DNA from: JACCTU01 sp963700495
GTDB lineage: Bacteria; Actinomycetota; Thermoleophilia; Gaiellales; Gaiellaceae
DNA length: 64,000 bases
Reading direction: 5' to 3'
Assembly: GCA_963700495.1 (NCBI GenBank)
Contig: CAVOXT010000006.1
Location: 310,001-374,000, forward strand
The position numbers and the translations under genes were made by a program. Shown one piece after another: positions 1 to 8,589 of this stretch. A model generated the notes under the pieces. It did not search any database and was not told the DNA's origin. It saw nothing but the letters and a program-made list of their open reading frames with translations. Within the stretch, counting starts at the first letter, position 1. Each line of letters begins with the position of its first letter.

Positions 1-1
1 C

Positions 2-382
2 ACCGCAAAGCGGCTCGCCCGTGTCGAGCGAACGGCGCGCGCAGCCGAACAGCGGTCGGAGATCGTCGCGGTCGCGGCCCCGAACGTCACCCCAACTCCG
101 ACGCGCGCTTCCGAGGGAGGCGAGCAGACGCTGACGGTGACGTCGACCGGCTACTCGATGGGCGGGCAAACGTCGAGCGGTCTCGCGACGGGGTGGGGCA
201 TCGTCGCCGTCGACCCGTCCGTGATCCCGCTCGGGACGCGGCTGACGATCCCGGGCTACGGCGAGGGCGTCGCCGCAGACACCGGACGCGGGATCCGCGG
301 AGCGACCATCGACCTCTGGTTCCCCTCGCTCGCGGAGGCTCGGGCCTGGGGTCGGCGGACGGTCACGATCACCCTGCACTAG
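2..382 (+). CDS. 3D-domain cell-wall protein, C-terminal part (5' end outside window)
   Basis: The frame is open from the left edge and ends with TAG at 380-382. The last 75 or so residues form a 3D (three-aspartate) domain: VAVDPSVIPLGT, then AADTGRG, then TIDLWF, which supply the three aspartates. This fold is shared with MltA-type lytic transglycosylases and the tails of Rpf/YuiC-type cell-wall enzymes, so a secreted peptidoglycan role is likely. Upstream of the domain is a charged helical stretch (KRLARVERTARAAEQRSE), perhaps the end of a coiled coil, then a Thr/Pro linker. The N-terminal domains and any signal peptide are not visible, so the exact activity cannot be named. It ends 10 bp before the response-regulator frame. 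Confidence 0.8.
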   Translation, partial: TAKRLARVERTARAAEQRSEIVAVAAPNVTPTPTRASEGGEQTLTVTSTGYSMGGQTSSGLATGWGIVAVDPSVIPLGTRLTIPGYGEGVAADTGRGIRGATIDLWFPSLAEARAWGRRTVTITLH

Positions 383-392
383 TAGACTCGCG

Positions 393-1085
393 TTGCAGGG
401 GGAGGTGACACAAACGCTGGAGACGAGCGAGGCCCGGCACGACGCACTCCGTGTCTTGATCGTCGACGATCACGATCTCTTCCGCATCGGGCTGCGCAAC
501 CTGCTCGAGGAGCAGGGGATCCTGATCGTCGGCGAGGCAGGCGCCGGTGACGAGGCGATCCGCGCCGTGCGGGAGCTCGCGCCGGACGTCGTCGTCATGG
601 ACCTGAACATGCCGGGGATGACCGGTGTCGAGGCCACCCGCCAGATCACGAGCATCGCGCCGCTCACGCGCGTGCTCGTCCTCACGATCTCCGACCAGGA
701 CAGCGACGTCCTCGACGCGATCCTCGCCGGCGCGTGCGGCTATCTGCTCAAGGACTCGTCGATCCAGGACCTGATGGCCGGGATCCGCGCCGCATCCGTC
801 GGCGAGTCGCTGATCTCGCCGACCATCGCGTCGAAGGTGCTCCAGCGCGTTCGCTCGACGAGCAGCGTGCCCGCGATCGCCGAGACGATCCGCTCCGAGC
901 TCTCGGACCGGGAGATCCAGGTGCTGAAGCTGATCGCGAACGGCAAGGACAACGCGCAGATTGCGGCCGACCTCCACATCTCGCCGAAGACGGTCAAGAA
1001 CCACATCTCGAACATCCTGATGAAGCTGCAGATCGAGAACCGCATCCAGGCGGCCGTCTACGCGGTCAAGTCGGGGATCGTCTAG
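393..1085 (+). CDS. NarL/FixJ-family response regulator
   Basis: Two-component response regulator. The receiver domain has the acidic pair at D25-D26 (VLIVDDHD), the phospho-acceptor at D70 (VVVMDLNMPG) and the conserved lysine at K120 (GYLLKD), numbered from the TTG at 393. A LuxR-type helix-turn-helix occupies about residues 165-228 (LSDREIQVLKLIANG, then SPKTVKNHISNIL). It is expected to bind DNA as a phosphorylated dimer; no sensor kinase lies in the window. The start is uncertain: TTG 393 lies upstream of the strong Shine-Dalgarno GGAGGTGA (401-408), GTG 405 overlaps it, and CTG 417 sits 11 nt beyond the GGAGG core. CTG may therefore be the true start. Either choice keeps the whole receiver domain. 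Confidence 0.93.
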   Translation: MQGEVTQTLETSEARHDALRVLIVDDHDLFRIGLRNLLEEQGILIVGEAGAGDEAIRAVRELAPDVVVMDLNMPGMTGVEATRQITSIAPLTRVLVLTISDQDSDVLDAILAGACGYLLKDSSIQDLMAGIRAASVGESLISPTIASKVLQRVRSTSSVPAIAETIRSELSDREIQVLKLIANGKDNAQIAADLHISPKTVKNHISNILMKLQIENRIQAAVYAVKSGIV

Positions 1086-1094
1086 GCGGGTCGC

Positions 1095-1412
1095 TCAGGC
1101 CGCGGTCCGGACCGCGTCTGCGCGGTCGCGGAGCGAGGTGAGCATCCCGCGGAGGCGAGAGAGATCCGTGCCGGCGCTCTTCAGGCGCTCGGCGAGCAGG
1201 CCGATCTCCTGCGCTCGGCTCCACTCGTCTTCGCCGCGGAGCAGCGAGGCGACCTCCGAGATCTTCCGCTCGATCCGCCAGCGCTCCGCCTCGAGCGCGA
1301 GGGCGGCCGCGTAGCCCGAGGTCAACGTATCCTCGAGCTTGTCCAGCTCAGGGTCTGCGCCGTCGTCGAGCAAGGCCTCGATCTCGTCGAATATGGGATT
1401 GTCGTCAGCCAT
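1095..1412 (-). CDS. Hypothetical helical protein
   Basis: A 105-residue protein with no family I recognise. The N-terminal 30 residues are acidic (DEIEALLDDGADPELDKLEDTL). The rest is a continuous Ala/Leu/Arg/Glu-rich helix with heptad-like spacing, so a coiled coil or helical hairpin is likely. It has no signal peptide, membrane segment or cysteine. It starts with ATG at 1412, divergent from the carboxypeptidase gene at 1441, with only 28 bp between the two starts. Its stop lies 9 bp from the convergent response-regulator stop. Codon and amino-acid use look like a real gene, but there is no functional clue beyond a cytosolic helical fold. Confidence 0.65.
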   Translation of the reverse strand: MADDNPIFDEIEALLDDGADPELDKLEDTLTSGYAAALALEAERWRIERKISEVASLLRGEDEWSRAQEIGLLAERLKSAGTDLSRLRGMLTSLRDRADAVRTAA

Positions 1413-1440
1413 CGGTCACCCGGAGGGGTCGCCAACGATT

Positions 1441-2691
1441 ATGGATTCCCGCAGGAAGCACAAACAGGGCCGCGCGGCCCATCTTCGACGGTGGACAGGC
1501 CTACGGCCGCTCGCCGCGCTCGGCCTGGCCGCTGCGCTCGCCTTGCCCGGCTCCGCCCAGGCCGCGGCGCCGCTCCAGGCTCGGCTCGCGAAGGCGCTCG
1601 CCGTGCCCCACGTGCAGAGCAGCCAGACCGGCGTGGTTGCGATCGACCTCCGGACGGGGAAGAAGGTGTTCTCGCTGAACGAGCAGCGCGGGTTTCAGCC
1701 GGCCTCGACGGAGAAGCTCGCCGTCGCCTATGCGGCGCTCCACGAGCTCGGAGCCGAGTTCAAGGTCGAGACGGACGTCCTCGGAGACGGGGAGCTCGAG
1801 GGGACGACGTGGCGTGGCGCGCTCGTGCTGAAGGGGTTCGGCGACCCGACGCTCTCGAGCGCCGACCTGCGCACGCTCGCCCGCGGCGTGCGGGCGTTCG
1901 GTATCCAGCGCGTGACCGGCGGCGTGGTCGGCGACGAGTCGTACTTCGACTCGCAGCGGGTCGTCACCGGCTGGAAGCCCTCCTACCTGATCACGGAGTC
2001 GCCGCCGCTCTCCGCGCTGATCGTCGACCGCGGGCGCTATGCCCGAGGCATCGCGCTCAACCCGGCCCTCGTTGCGGCACAGCTCTTTCGCCGTGAGCTC
2101 CGAGCTGCAGGGATCGCCGTCGCCGCCCCCGCGCGAGTCGGGAGGACGAGCGCCGCCGACTTCCCGCTCGCCTACGTCCATTCGCCGACGCTCGGGGAGA
2201 TCGTCCACTACATGGGGCTCGAGAGTGACAACTTCACCGCGGAGATGCTGCTCAAGCAGCTCGGCGCGCAGGAGGGCGGTCGCGGGACGAGCGCCCGCGG
2301 TGCTGCAACGGTCACCGCGGTGCTGCGCGCGCTCGGAGTGCCGCTCGGCGGCGTGCGCGTCGTCGACGGCTCGGGGCTCTCGCTGCTGAACCGGCTGACG
2401 GCGACCTCGCTCGTGACACTGCTCCAGCAGGCGTGGACCGACGAGGCAGTGCGACCCGCGTTTGTCTCGGTGCTGCCCGTCGCCGGCGTCAGTGGGACCA
2501 TGAGGGAGCGGCTGACGTCGGTGCGCGGGCGCGTGCAGGCGAAGACCGGGACGACGAACGCCGCGTCGACGCTCGCCGGCTACGTGACGGGTCGGTACGC
2601 CTTCGCGATCCTGCACAACGGCCAACCGGTCTCGACGACTTGGGCCCGCCTCGCGCAGGATCGCTTCGTGCTCGTCCTAGCGTCGTCCTAG
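1441..2691 (+). CDS. dacB: D-alanyl-D-alanine carboxypeptidase/endopeptidase (PBP4 type, S13)
   Basis: Penicillin-binding protein of the S13 family, 416 residues, which trims or hydrolyses D-Ala-containing peptides in peptidoglycan outside the membrane. All three serine-acyltransferase motifs are present: S89-T-E-K92, S262-D-N264 and K368-T-G370. Residues 1-42 are an Arg/Lys-rich start followed by a hydrophobic segment ending AQAAAP, a signal peptide or anchor. I chose ATG 1441 because GGAGGGG (1422-1428) precedes it and the frame upstream would run across the divergent gene. The stop overlaps the convergent ligA stop by 15 bp. The insertion between the SxxK and SxN motifs is short compared with E. 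coli PBP4. Confidence 0.94.
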   Translation: MDSRRKHKQGRAAHLRRWTGLRPLAALGLAAALALPGSAQAAAPLQARLAKALAVPHVQSSQTGVVAIDLRTGKKVFSLNEQRGFQPASTEKLAVAYAALHELGAEFKVETDVLGDGELEGTTWRGALVLKGFGDPTLSSADLRTLARGVRAFGIQRVTGGVVGDESYFDSQRVVTGWKPSYLITESPPLSALIVDRGRYARGIALNPALVAAQLFRRELRAAGIAVAAPARVGRTSAADFPLAYVHSPTLGEIVHYMGLESDNFTAEMLLKQLGAQEGGRGTSARGAATVTAVLRALGVPLGGVRVVDGSGLSLLNRLTATSLVTLLQQAWTDEAVRPAFVSVLPVAGVSGTMRERLTSVRGRVQAKTGTTNAASTLAGYVTGRYAFAILHNGQPVSTTWARLAQDRFVLVLASS

Positions 2692-4693
2692 GAGTTCCAG
2701 GAGCGCAGGCTCGTCGAGAAGCGGAACGCCCTCGCGCTGCGCCTTCGTCAGCTTCGAGTTCCCCGGCTCCTCGCCGACCACGAGCCCGGTCGTCTTCTTC
2801 GAGACCGAGTTCGTCACCTTGGCGCCGAGCGCCTCGAGCTCGGCGGCGGCCTGCTCGCGAGAGAACGCCTCGAGCGTCCCCGTGATCACGTACGTCTGCC
2901 CGGTCAGCGGACCCTCCTTGGGCCGGTCCTCGTCGCCGAGCTCGAAGCGCAGGCCGAGCGCGCGAAGTTCCGCGACGAGTGCGCGGTTCTGCTCGTCGGC
3001 GAACCACTCTGCGATCGACTCGGCCCGGTCGGGGCCGATGCCGTCGACCTCGGTGACGTCCTCCTGCGAGGCGCCGAGCAGCCGGTCGACGTTCTCGAAG
3101 TGGCGCGCGAGGTTCTGCGCGGTCACCCAGCCGACGTCGGGGATGTTGAGCCCGAAGAGCACGCGGCTGAACGGGCATCCGCTTCGAGGCCTCGATCGAC
3201 TCGATCGACTTGGACGCGGAGATCTCGCCGTAGCCGTCGAGCTCCATCAGCTGCTCCTTCGTCAGCCGGTACAGCTCGGGGAGCGAGCGCACCAGCCCCA
3301 GGTCCCAGAGCCGGCGCACCGACTGCTCGCCGACGCCCTCGATGTCGGCGGCCGCCTGCACCCAGTTGATCAGCGACTCGAGCCCACGTGACGGGCAGGC
3401 GCGATTCGGGCAGCGATGCATCGCCTCGCCCTCCGGCTTGACGATCTCGGCCCCGCAGAGCGGGCACTTCTTCGGCATCCGGAACCGCTTCGTCCCTTTC
3501 GCGTGCGGCAGGACCGGGCCGACGACCTGCGGGATCACGTCGCCCGCCCGCTGGACGATCACCGTGTCGCCCTCGCGGATGTCCTTGCGGTTGATGTCCT
3601 CCTCGTTGTGGAGCGTCGCCCGAGAGACCGTCACGCCGCCGACCTCGACCGGCTCGAGCATCCCCCACGGGTTCAGGGCCCCGGTGCGACCGACGCGGAT
3701 CAGGATCCTGTTCAGCCTCGTCGTGGCGGTCATCGGCGCCCACTTGAACGCGCGCGCCCATCGCGGCCGGTCGTGCAGCGCGCCGAGCCGCTCCTGCTGC
3801 GCGAACGAGTCGACCTTGACGACGAGCCCGTCGATCTCGTAGTCGAGCTCGATCCGCTTCTGCTCCCACTCGCGGCACGCGCGCGCGACCGACTCGACCG
3901 AGTCGTGCCGTTCGGCGAGCGGGTTCGTGCGGAACCCGCGCTCGCGCAGCCACTCGAGCGAGTCCCACTGGCCCTGGGTCGGCAGCCCGGCGCGGTGACC
4001 GAGGCCGTGGACCCAGATGTTCAGAGGGCGCTCCGCTGTGATCTGTGAGTTCTTCTGCCGCAGCGACCCGGCCGCGGCGTTGCGGGGGTTCGGCGTCGTC
4101 CTCTTTCCTTCGGCGGCGAGCCGCTCGTTCAGCTCGCGGAAGCCGGAGAGCGGCATGTAGACCTCGCCGCGGACCTCGAGCAGCGGCAGCGGCTTCTCGC
4201 CCTTCGGCAACCGCATCCGGGTCGAGATCGCCTTGATCGTCTTGAGGTTGATCGTCACGTCTTCGCCGCGCCGGCCGTCACCGCGCGTCGTCCCGCGGCT
4301 GAGCCTGCCGTCCTCGTAGATGAGGTTGATCGACAGGCCGTCGATCTTCGGCTCCGTCACGTAGACGATCTCGGTCGTGCCGAGCCGCTTCGTCACGTCC
4401 TGGTGCCACTTCTCGAGCGCCTCGTCGGTCGTCACCTTCTCGAGTGACCCCATCGGAGTCAGGTGATCGGCCTTCTCGAACGCGTCGGAGGGCGGAGCGC
4501 CGACGCGTTGGGTCGGCGACTCGGGGTTCTCGAGCTCGGGGTACTTGCGCTCGAGCTCCAGCAGCTCGTCCCAGAGACGATCGAACTCGGCGTCCGAGAT
4601 CTCTGGATCGTCGAGGACGTGGTAGCGGTAGAGGTGGTAGTCGACGAGCTTCCGCAGCTCCTCGACGCGGCGCTTCGCGTCAGACGGAGCCAA
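2677..4693 (-). CDS. ligA: NAD-dependent DNA ligase LigA (one-base frameshift in the sequence)
   Basis: Seals nicks in replication and repair, using NAD+. The adenylation lysine is K116 in the KIDG motif. Further domains are the OB fold, a C4 zinc finger (CPLCG and CPNRACP), helix-hairpin-helix repeats and a C-terminal BRCT domain (GQTYVITGTLEAFSREQ). The frame breaks at plus positions 3173-3175: the sense run CCCGTTC needs one C fewer to read MPFSRVLFGLN, the usual LigA junction. With that base removed the protein is 671 residues, normal for the family. The start is TTG 4693, preceded by GGAGGAG, and it overlaps the upstream phosphatase stop by 14 bp, so the two are probably cotranscribed. 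An essential gene is unlikely to be truly broken. Confidence 0.95.
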
Positions 4694-5318
4694 GCAGCTC
4701 CTCCACCGTGTCGACGACCGCGTCCGGCTGCTCGCGCTCGAGCCGTTCGCGTGAGTGAATTCGCCCCCAGGTGACCGCGATCGAGCCGATGCCGGCGGCC
4801 TTCGCCGCCTGGACGTCGAACGGCGAGTCACCGACGTACACCGCGCCGTCCACCTCCCCGCCGAGCCGCTCGAGAGCCGTCAGGAGCGGCTCGGGATGGG
4901 GCTTGTGGCGCACCGTGTCCTCCGCGCCGACGCAGACGTCGAAGAACCTCCGGAGCTCCGGCAGCACCTCGAAGGCGAGCGCGAGCGTCGCGCGCCGCTT
5001 GGCGGTGACGACCCCGAGCCGCCGACCCTCCTCCTGCAAGGTTGCGAGCGCGTCCAGGACGCCGGGGCAGGGCTCGAGCTCGTCGTGGAGGCCGGCGTTG
5101 TGAACGCTGTAGACCTCGATCAGCTCCTCGACCCGGGCAGGGTCGAGGGCCATCATCTGCTCGCGCAAGCCCGGGCCGCCGACGGCGGCCATCAGCTCGT
5201 GGTCGGGGATCTCGCGGCGGAGGACCGTGCGGGTCGCGTGCCGGAACGAGGCCAGGATGATCGCGCCGGAATCGACCAGAGTGCCGTCGAGATCGAACAG
5301 AACCGTGCCGTAGCGCAC
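4680..5318 (-). CDS. HAD-family phosphatase, phosphoglycolate-phosphatase-like
   Basis: Haloacid dehalogenase-superfamily hydrolase, 212 residues, with all four motifs: I at the N-terminus (LFDLDGTLVDS, nucleophile and acid/base aspartates), II (VVTAKR), III (HKPHPEPLL) and IV (VYVGDSPFDVQAAKAAG). The helical cap between motifs I and II places it in the Gph/PpaX subfamily, which hydrolyses phosphoglycolate or pyrophosphate; the exact substrate cannot be read from sequence. I chose GTG 5318 because it begins just before the first beta strand. The longer frame upstream is Arg-rich and lies across the divergent lipoprotein start. The stop overlaps the ligA start, suggesting a two-gene operon. 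Confidence 0.9.
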   Translation of the reverse strand: MRYGTVLFDLDGTLVDSGAIILASFRHATRTVLRREIPDHELMAAVGGPGLREQMMALDPARVEELIEVYSVHNAGLHDELEPCPGVLDALATLQEEGRRLGVVTAKRRATLALAFEVLPELRRFFDVCVGAEDTVRHKPHPEPLLTALERLGGEVDGAVYVGDSPFDVQAAKAAGIGSIAVTWGRIHSRERLEREQPDAVVDTVEELLGSV

Positions 5319-5353
5319 GGTTCCTGATCGTATCGGCGGCTCGTGTGGGCACA

Positions 5354-5830
5354 ATGCAGCCCGTGAAGCGCGCGCTGCTCCTGATCGCGCTCCTCGTCGT
5401 CGCCGGCTGCGGCGGAGGCGGCGGCGGTGGTGAGGCGACCCAGGCACAGCCGGGCGCGACCGAGGGCACCCCGACCGACGTCCAGACCGTCACCGTCCCC
5501 AACACGGCCGATCCGAACGCGACCCCGAGCGGCGAGCCCGCGTTCGAGGCGGGACTGACCGCGCAGAGCCACGCTCCCGCGGCCGGGACCGCCTGGAGGT
5601 GGACCGTCACCGCGAAGAAGGGCGGTCAGCCTGCGGCCGCGACGGCGAAGATGCGGGTCTTCGTCGACGGCGTGCTCGTGAACACGCTCGGCTGGTTTCC
5701 GTTCGAGGGCCGTCTGACGCAGAGCTACAGCTGGCCGCGGTCGCTGAAGGGCAAGCAGGCCGTGTTCCAGGCCGAGGTCGAGGGCGAGGGCGGCACGCAA
5801 CGGGTCAACTGGCCCGTCAGTGTCTCGTAG
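5354..5830 (+). CDS. Small lipoprotein, function unknown
   Basis: A 158-residue exported lipoprotein. The N-terminus is MQPVKR, then a hydrophobic run, then the lipobox VVAGC, after which comes a run of seven glycines and a Gln/Thr/Pro-rich linker to about residue 65. The C-terminal 90 residues look like a single beta-sandwich domain (WRWTVTAKKGGQP, then FVDGVLVNTLGWFPFEG). The cysteine would be lipidated and hold the domain on the outer membrane face. It is divergent from the HAD phosphatase gene, with 35 bp between starts, and its stop lies 9 bp from the convergent truA stop. I recognise no family, and no ligand can be proposed. Confidence 0.75.
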   Translation: MQPVKRALLLIALLVVAGCGGGGGGGEATQAQPGATEGTPTDVQTVTVPNTADPNATPSGEPAFEAGLTAQSHAPAAGTAWRWTVTAKKGGQPAAATAKMRVFVDGVLVNTLGWFPFEGRLTQSYSWPRSLKGKQAVFQAEVEGEGGTQRVNWPVSVS

Positions 5831-5839
5831 TACGCGGCG

Positions 5840-6577
5840 CTAGTAGTCCACGCGCTCCAGGTAGAGGCCCCACGGCGGGGCCGTCGAGCCCGCATCGGTC
5901 CGGCTGCCGCTCTCGAGCAGCGCCGCAAGCTCTTCCGTCGTCTGCTCGATCATCGTGCCGACGAGCGTCCGCACCATGTGCCGCAGGAAGCTGTCGGCGC
6001 TGATCTCGAGCTCGAGCGCGTCGCCGCGCCGGTGCCATGACGCGGTGAGGACGGTACGAGTGAAGACGCGGTGCCGCGTCCCGCTCGGCGTGAACGCGCG
6101 GAAGTCGTGCTCGCCGACGACGAGGCCTGCGGCGTCCGCGAGCTTCTCCTCGTCGAACGGGCGCGGCAGCCACCAGCTGCGCCCGAGCTCGAACGGCGAG
6201 GGTGTGCCGCGGCGCCAGATCCGGTAGCGATAACCGCGCGCCCGCGCCGAGTGACGTGCGTGGAAGTCCGCGGAGACCTCCTCTGCCGCAACGACCGCGA
6301 CGTCGTCGGGGAGCTCGGCGTCGAGCGCGCCTGGGCAGCGCTCCGTCGGCGGCCCGCCCTCGACCCCGACCGAGACCACCTGCCCTCTCGCATGAACGCC
6401 CGTGTCGGTTCGGCCCGCGACGCCGAGGTCGGACCAGGCGGGGAAGACCTTCGTCAGCGCCTCGCGAACCTCGCCCTCGACCGTGCGCAGGCCCGGCTGA
6501 CCCGCCCAGCCGTGGAAGTCGATCCCGTCGTATTCGAGCGTCAGCTTGAGCTTCCGGGCGGGCAACAGGTGGATCAT
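5840..6577 (-). CDS. truA: tRNA pseudouridine(38-40) synthase TruA
   Basis: Converts uridines 38-40 in the tRNA anticodon stem-loop to pseudouridine. The catalytic aspartate lies in GRTDTGVHARGQ, about residue 57. Other TruA blocks are LEYDGIDFHGW near the start, the FHARHSARARGYRYRI strand, and the RHMVRTLVGTMIE segment near the C-terminus. The length of 245 residues from ATG 6577 is typical. No strong Shine-Dalgarno precedes this ATG; a TTG four codons later is possible. It is not linked to rplQ as in many bacteria, where truA follows rplQ. Here it stands alone, divergent from the P450 gene. Confidence 0.94.
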   Translation of the reverse strand: MIHLLPARKLKLTLEYDGIDFHGWAGQPGLRTVEGEVREALTKVFPAWSDLGVAGRTDTGVHARGQVVSVGVEGGPPTERCPGALDAELPDDVAVVAAEEVSADFHARHSARARGYRYRIWRRGTPSPFELGRSWWLPRPFDEEKLADAAGLVVGEHDFRAFTPSGTRHRVFTRTVLTASWHRRGDALELEISADSFLRHMVRTLVGTMIEQTTEELAALLESGSRTDAGSTAPPWGLYLERVDY

Positions 6578-6605
6578 TCCCGAAGAGGGTGTCAGGATTG
6601 TCCCC

Positions 6606-7833
6606 ATGTCAACGACCCGCAAGTACGACCTCTACGGCGACGAGTTCCGGGCGCGGACGCACGACATCTTCGCGAGCATGCGCGAGGACGATCCCGTCCT
6701 CTGTCAGCCCGGCATCGACGGCGAGACGCCGATCTGGTTCGTGACGCGCTACGAGGACGTCGTCGCCGTGCTGCTCGACGACGAGCACTTCGTCCGCGAC
6801 GCCGCGCTCGCGTTGACCGAGGAAGAGATCGCGGAGATGCGCGCGAGCATCCCGGGCGACCTGTCCTTCATCGAGAATCACATGCTGAACAAGGACGGCG
6901 GCGATCACCGGCGTCTCCGGCGCCTGGTGACGAAGGCGTTCACGCCGCGAATGGTCGAGCGGCTGCGGCCGCGGATCCAGGCGATCGCGAACGAGCTGCT
7001 GGATGCTGTCGAGGACGGACGGCGAGATGGAGCTCGTCGAGGACTTTGCGTTTCCGCTTCCGATCACCGTGATCGCGGAGCTGCTCGGGATCCCGGCCGA
7101 GGACCGCGACCGGTTCCGCGCCTGGTCGGACGCGATCGTCACGCCGGCTCTGAGCCCGGCCGAGCTCGAGACCTTCGTCGGGCAGATGGACGACTTCGTC
7201 TCGTACCTTCGTGACCTGTTCGAGCAACGGCGGGTCGAGCCCCGCGAGGACCTCGTCAGCGCGCTCCTCCAGGCCGAAGAGGCCGGCGACACTCTCAGCG
7301 AGCAGGAGCTCTTCAGCACGGTCGTGCTGCTGATCGTCGCCGGGCACGAGACGACGGTCAGCCTGATCGGCAACGCCGTCCTGACCTTGCTGCAGCACCC
7401 CGACCAGCTCGAGCGCCTGCGCTCCGATCCGACGCTCCTCACGCAGGCAGTCGAGGAGCTGCTGCGCTACGAGGGCCCCGTGGAGCGCGCGCTGACCCGC
7501 TGGGCGTCGGCCGACGTCGAGCTCGGCGGACACACGATCGGCCGCGGCGAGCTCGTGATCGCGATCCTCGGCGCCGCCAACCGGGATCACGCGCGCTTCG
7601 CCGACGCCGACACACTCGACTTCGAGCGGGAGGACAACAAGCACGTCGCGTTCGGCCGCGGGAGCCACTACTGCCTCGGTGCACCGCTCGCAAGGCTCGA
7701 GGCAGAGGTCGCGCTGACGACGCTCTTGCTTCGGTTGCCCGGCCTGCGACTCCGGATCGAGCCCGACGAGCTCACCTGGCGACCGGCTCCGCTCTTCCGC
7801 AGCCTGGTCGCGCTCCCGGTCGCCTGGGACTGA
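6606..7833 (+). CDS. Cytochrome P450 (one-base frameshift in the sequence)
   Basis: Haem-thiolate monooxygenase of the soluble bacterial CYP type. Visible motifs are the I-helix oxygen-binding AGHETT, the K-helix E-x-x-R in EELLRYEG, and the haem-binding loop FGRGSHYCLGAPLAR with its cysteine ligand. The frame shifts at 7017-7018: GAC GGA CGG reads through to nonsense, while removing one G gives EDDGEMELVEDFAFPLP, the expected approach to the F helix. Corrected length is 408 residues, normal for the family. A ferredoxin partner is not encoded nearby and the substrate is unknown. Because the same error type hits essential genes here, I treat this as an intact gene rather than a pseudogene. Confidence 0.9.
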
Positions 7834-7844
7834 CGCTCTCCGGC

Positions 7845-8165
7845 CTAGGAAGGCTCGACGACGAGTGTCAGGCCGTCGCGGCGCGACACGCGCACGCGTT
7901 CACCGGCGTCCGCCCCCGCGTCGCAGCGCGCCTCCCAGATCTCGCCCTGGACGCGCACCTGGCCGCGCGGCCGGCACGCCGCCACGACGACCGCGTCGGC
8001 TCCGATCAGCGTCTCCGCGCCGACCTGCGCACGACCGCGGCGCGTGTACCACATCCAGCCGAAGACCTCACCGACCTCGAGGAAGAGCGCGCCGACGACG
8101 ACGAGCACGTTCCACGGCTCGTCGAGGACGAAGACGGCCAGCAGCAGCGCGACGGCCAGCGCCAC
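7845..8165 (-). CDS. NfeD-like membrane protein
   Basis: A 106-residue protein with one or two N-terminal membrane segments (ALAVALLLAVFVL and VLVVVGALFLEV), followed by a small beta-barrel domain (LIGADAVVVAACRPRGQVRVQGEIWEA) typical of the NfeD C-terminal OB fold. NfeD proteins usually pair with a stomatin-like partner to organise membrane complexes, but no partner is seen here. GTG 8165 starts only 9 bp after the rplQ stop on the same strand, so it is probably the last gene transcribed with the alpha ribosomal operon. It ends 11 bp from the convergent P450 stop, and no terminator hairpin is visible between them. Confidence 0.75.
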   Translation of the reverse strand: MALAVALLLAVFVLDEPWNVLVVVGALFLEVGEVFGWMWYTRRGRAQVGAETLIGADAVVVAACRPRGQVRVQGEIWEARCDAGADAGERVRVSRRDGLTLVVEPS

Positions 8166-8174
8166 GCGCGCTTG

Positions 8175-8589
8175 TTACTCCGCGGTCGCTGCCGCCGGCA
8201 CGCGACCGACGGGCACAGCCGTGGCCTCGGGCACGAAGTCGACGAGCTCGAGGTAGACCATCTGCGCGGCGTCGCCGGCGCGCGGGCCGAGCTTGACGAT
8301 CCGCGTGTAGCCGCCGGGCCGGTCGGCGAAGCGCGGTCCGACGTCGGAGAACAGCAGGTGCACGACGTCTTGTGAGCGCAGGAACGGAGAGCGCCTGGCG
8401 GCGCGCGTGGAGGTCACCGCGCCGCCCCAGCGTGATCATCTGCTCGGCGATCGGCTTGACCGCCTTCGCCTTCGCCTCGGTCGTCTTGATCCGGCCGTGC
8501 TCGATCAGCGCCCCGGCGAGGTTCGCGTAGAGCGCGCGACGATGCGCCGAGTCGCGGCCGAGCTTCTTGCCTGCGCGCTGGTGGCGCAC
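8175..8589 (-). CDS. rplQ: 50S ribosomal protein L17 (one-base frameshift in the sequence)
   Basis: Large-subunit protein near the exit tunnel. The N-terminal half (MRHQRAGKKLGRDSAHR through GDLHARRQALS) and the C-terminal half (FLRSQDVVHLLF onward) lie in different frames. The break is at plus positions 8386-8387, where sense TCCGTTC must lose one base to join ALS to FLRSQDVV. Corrected length is 137 residues, with a short Val/Ala tail beyond the L17 core. GTG 8589 overlaps the rpoA stop as TAGTG, so translation is coupled to rpoA. It is the last ribosomal gene of the cluster, followed closely by the NfeD-like gene. Confidence 0.94.

Noticed and set aside
6606..7833. P450 as a pseudogene
   Set aside because: Its single frameshift is of the same type as those in essential genes here, and all catalytic motifs are intact.
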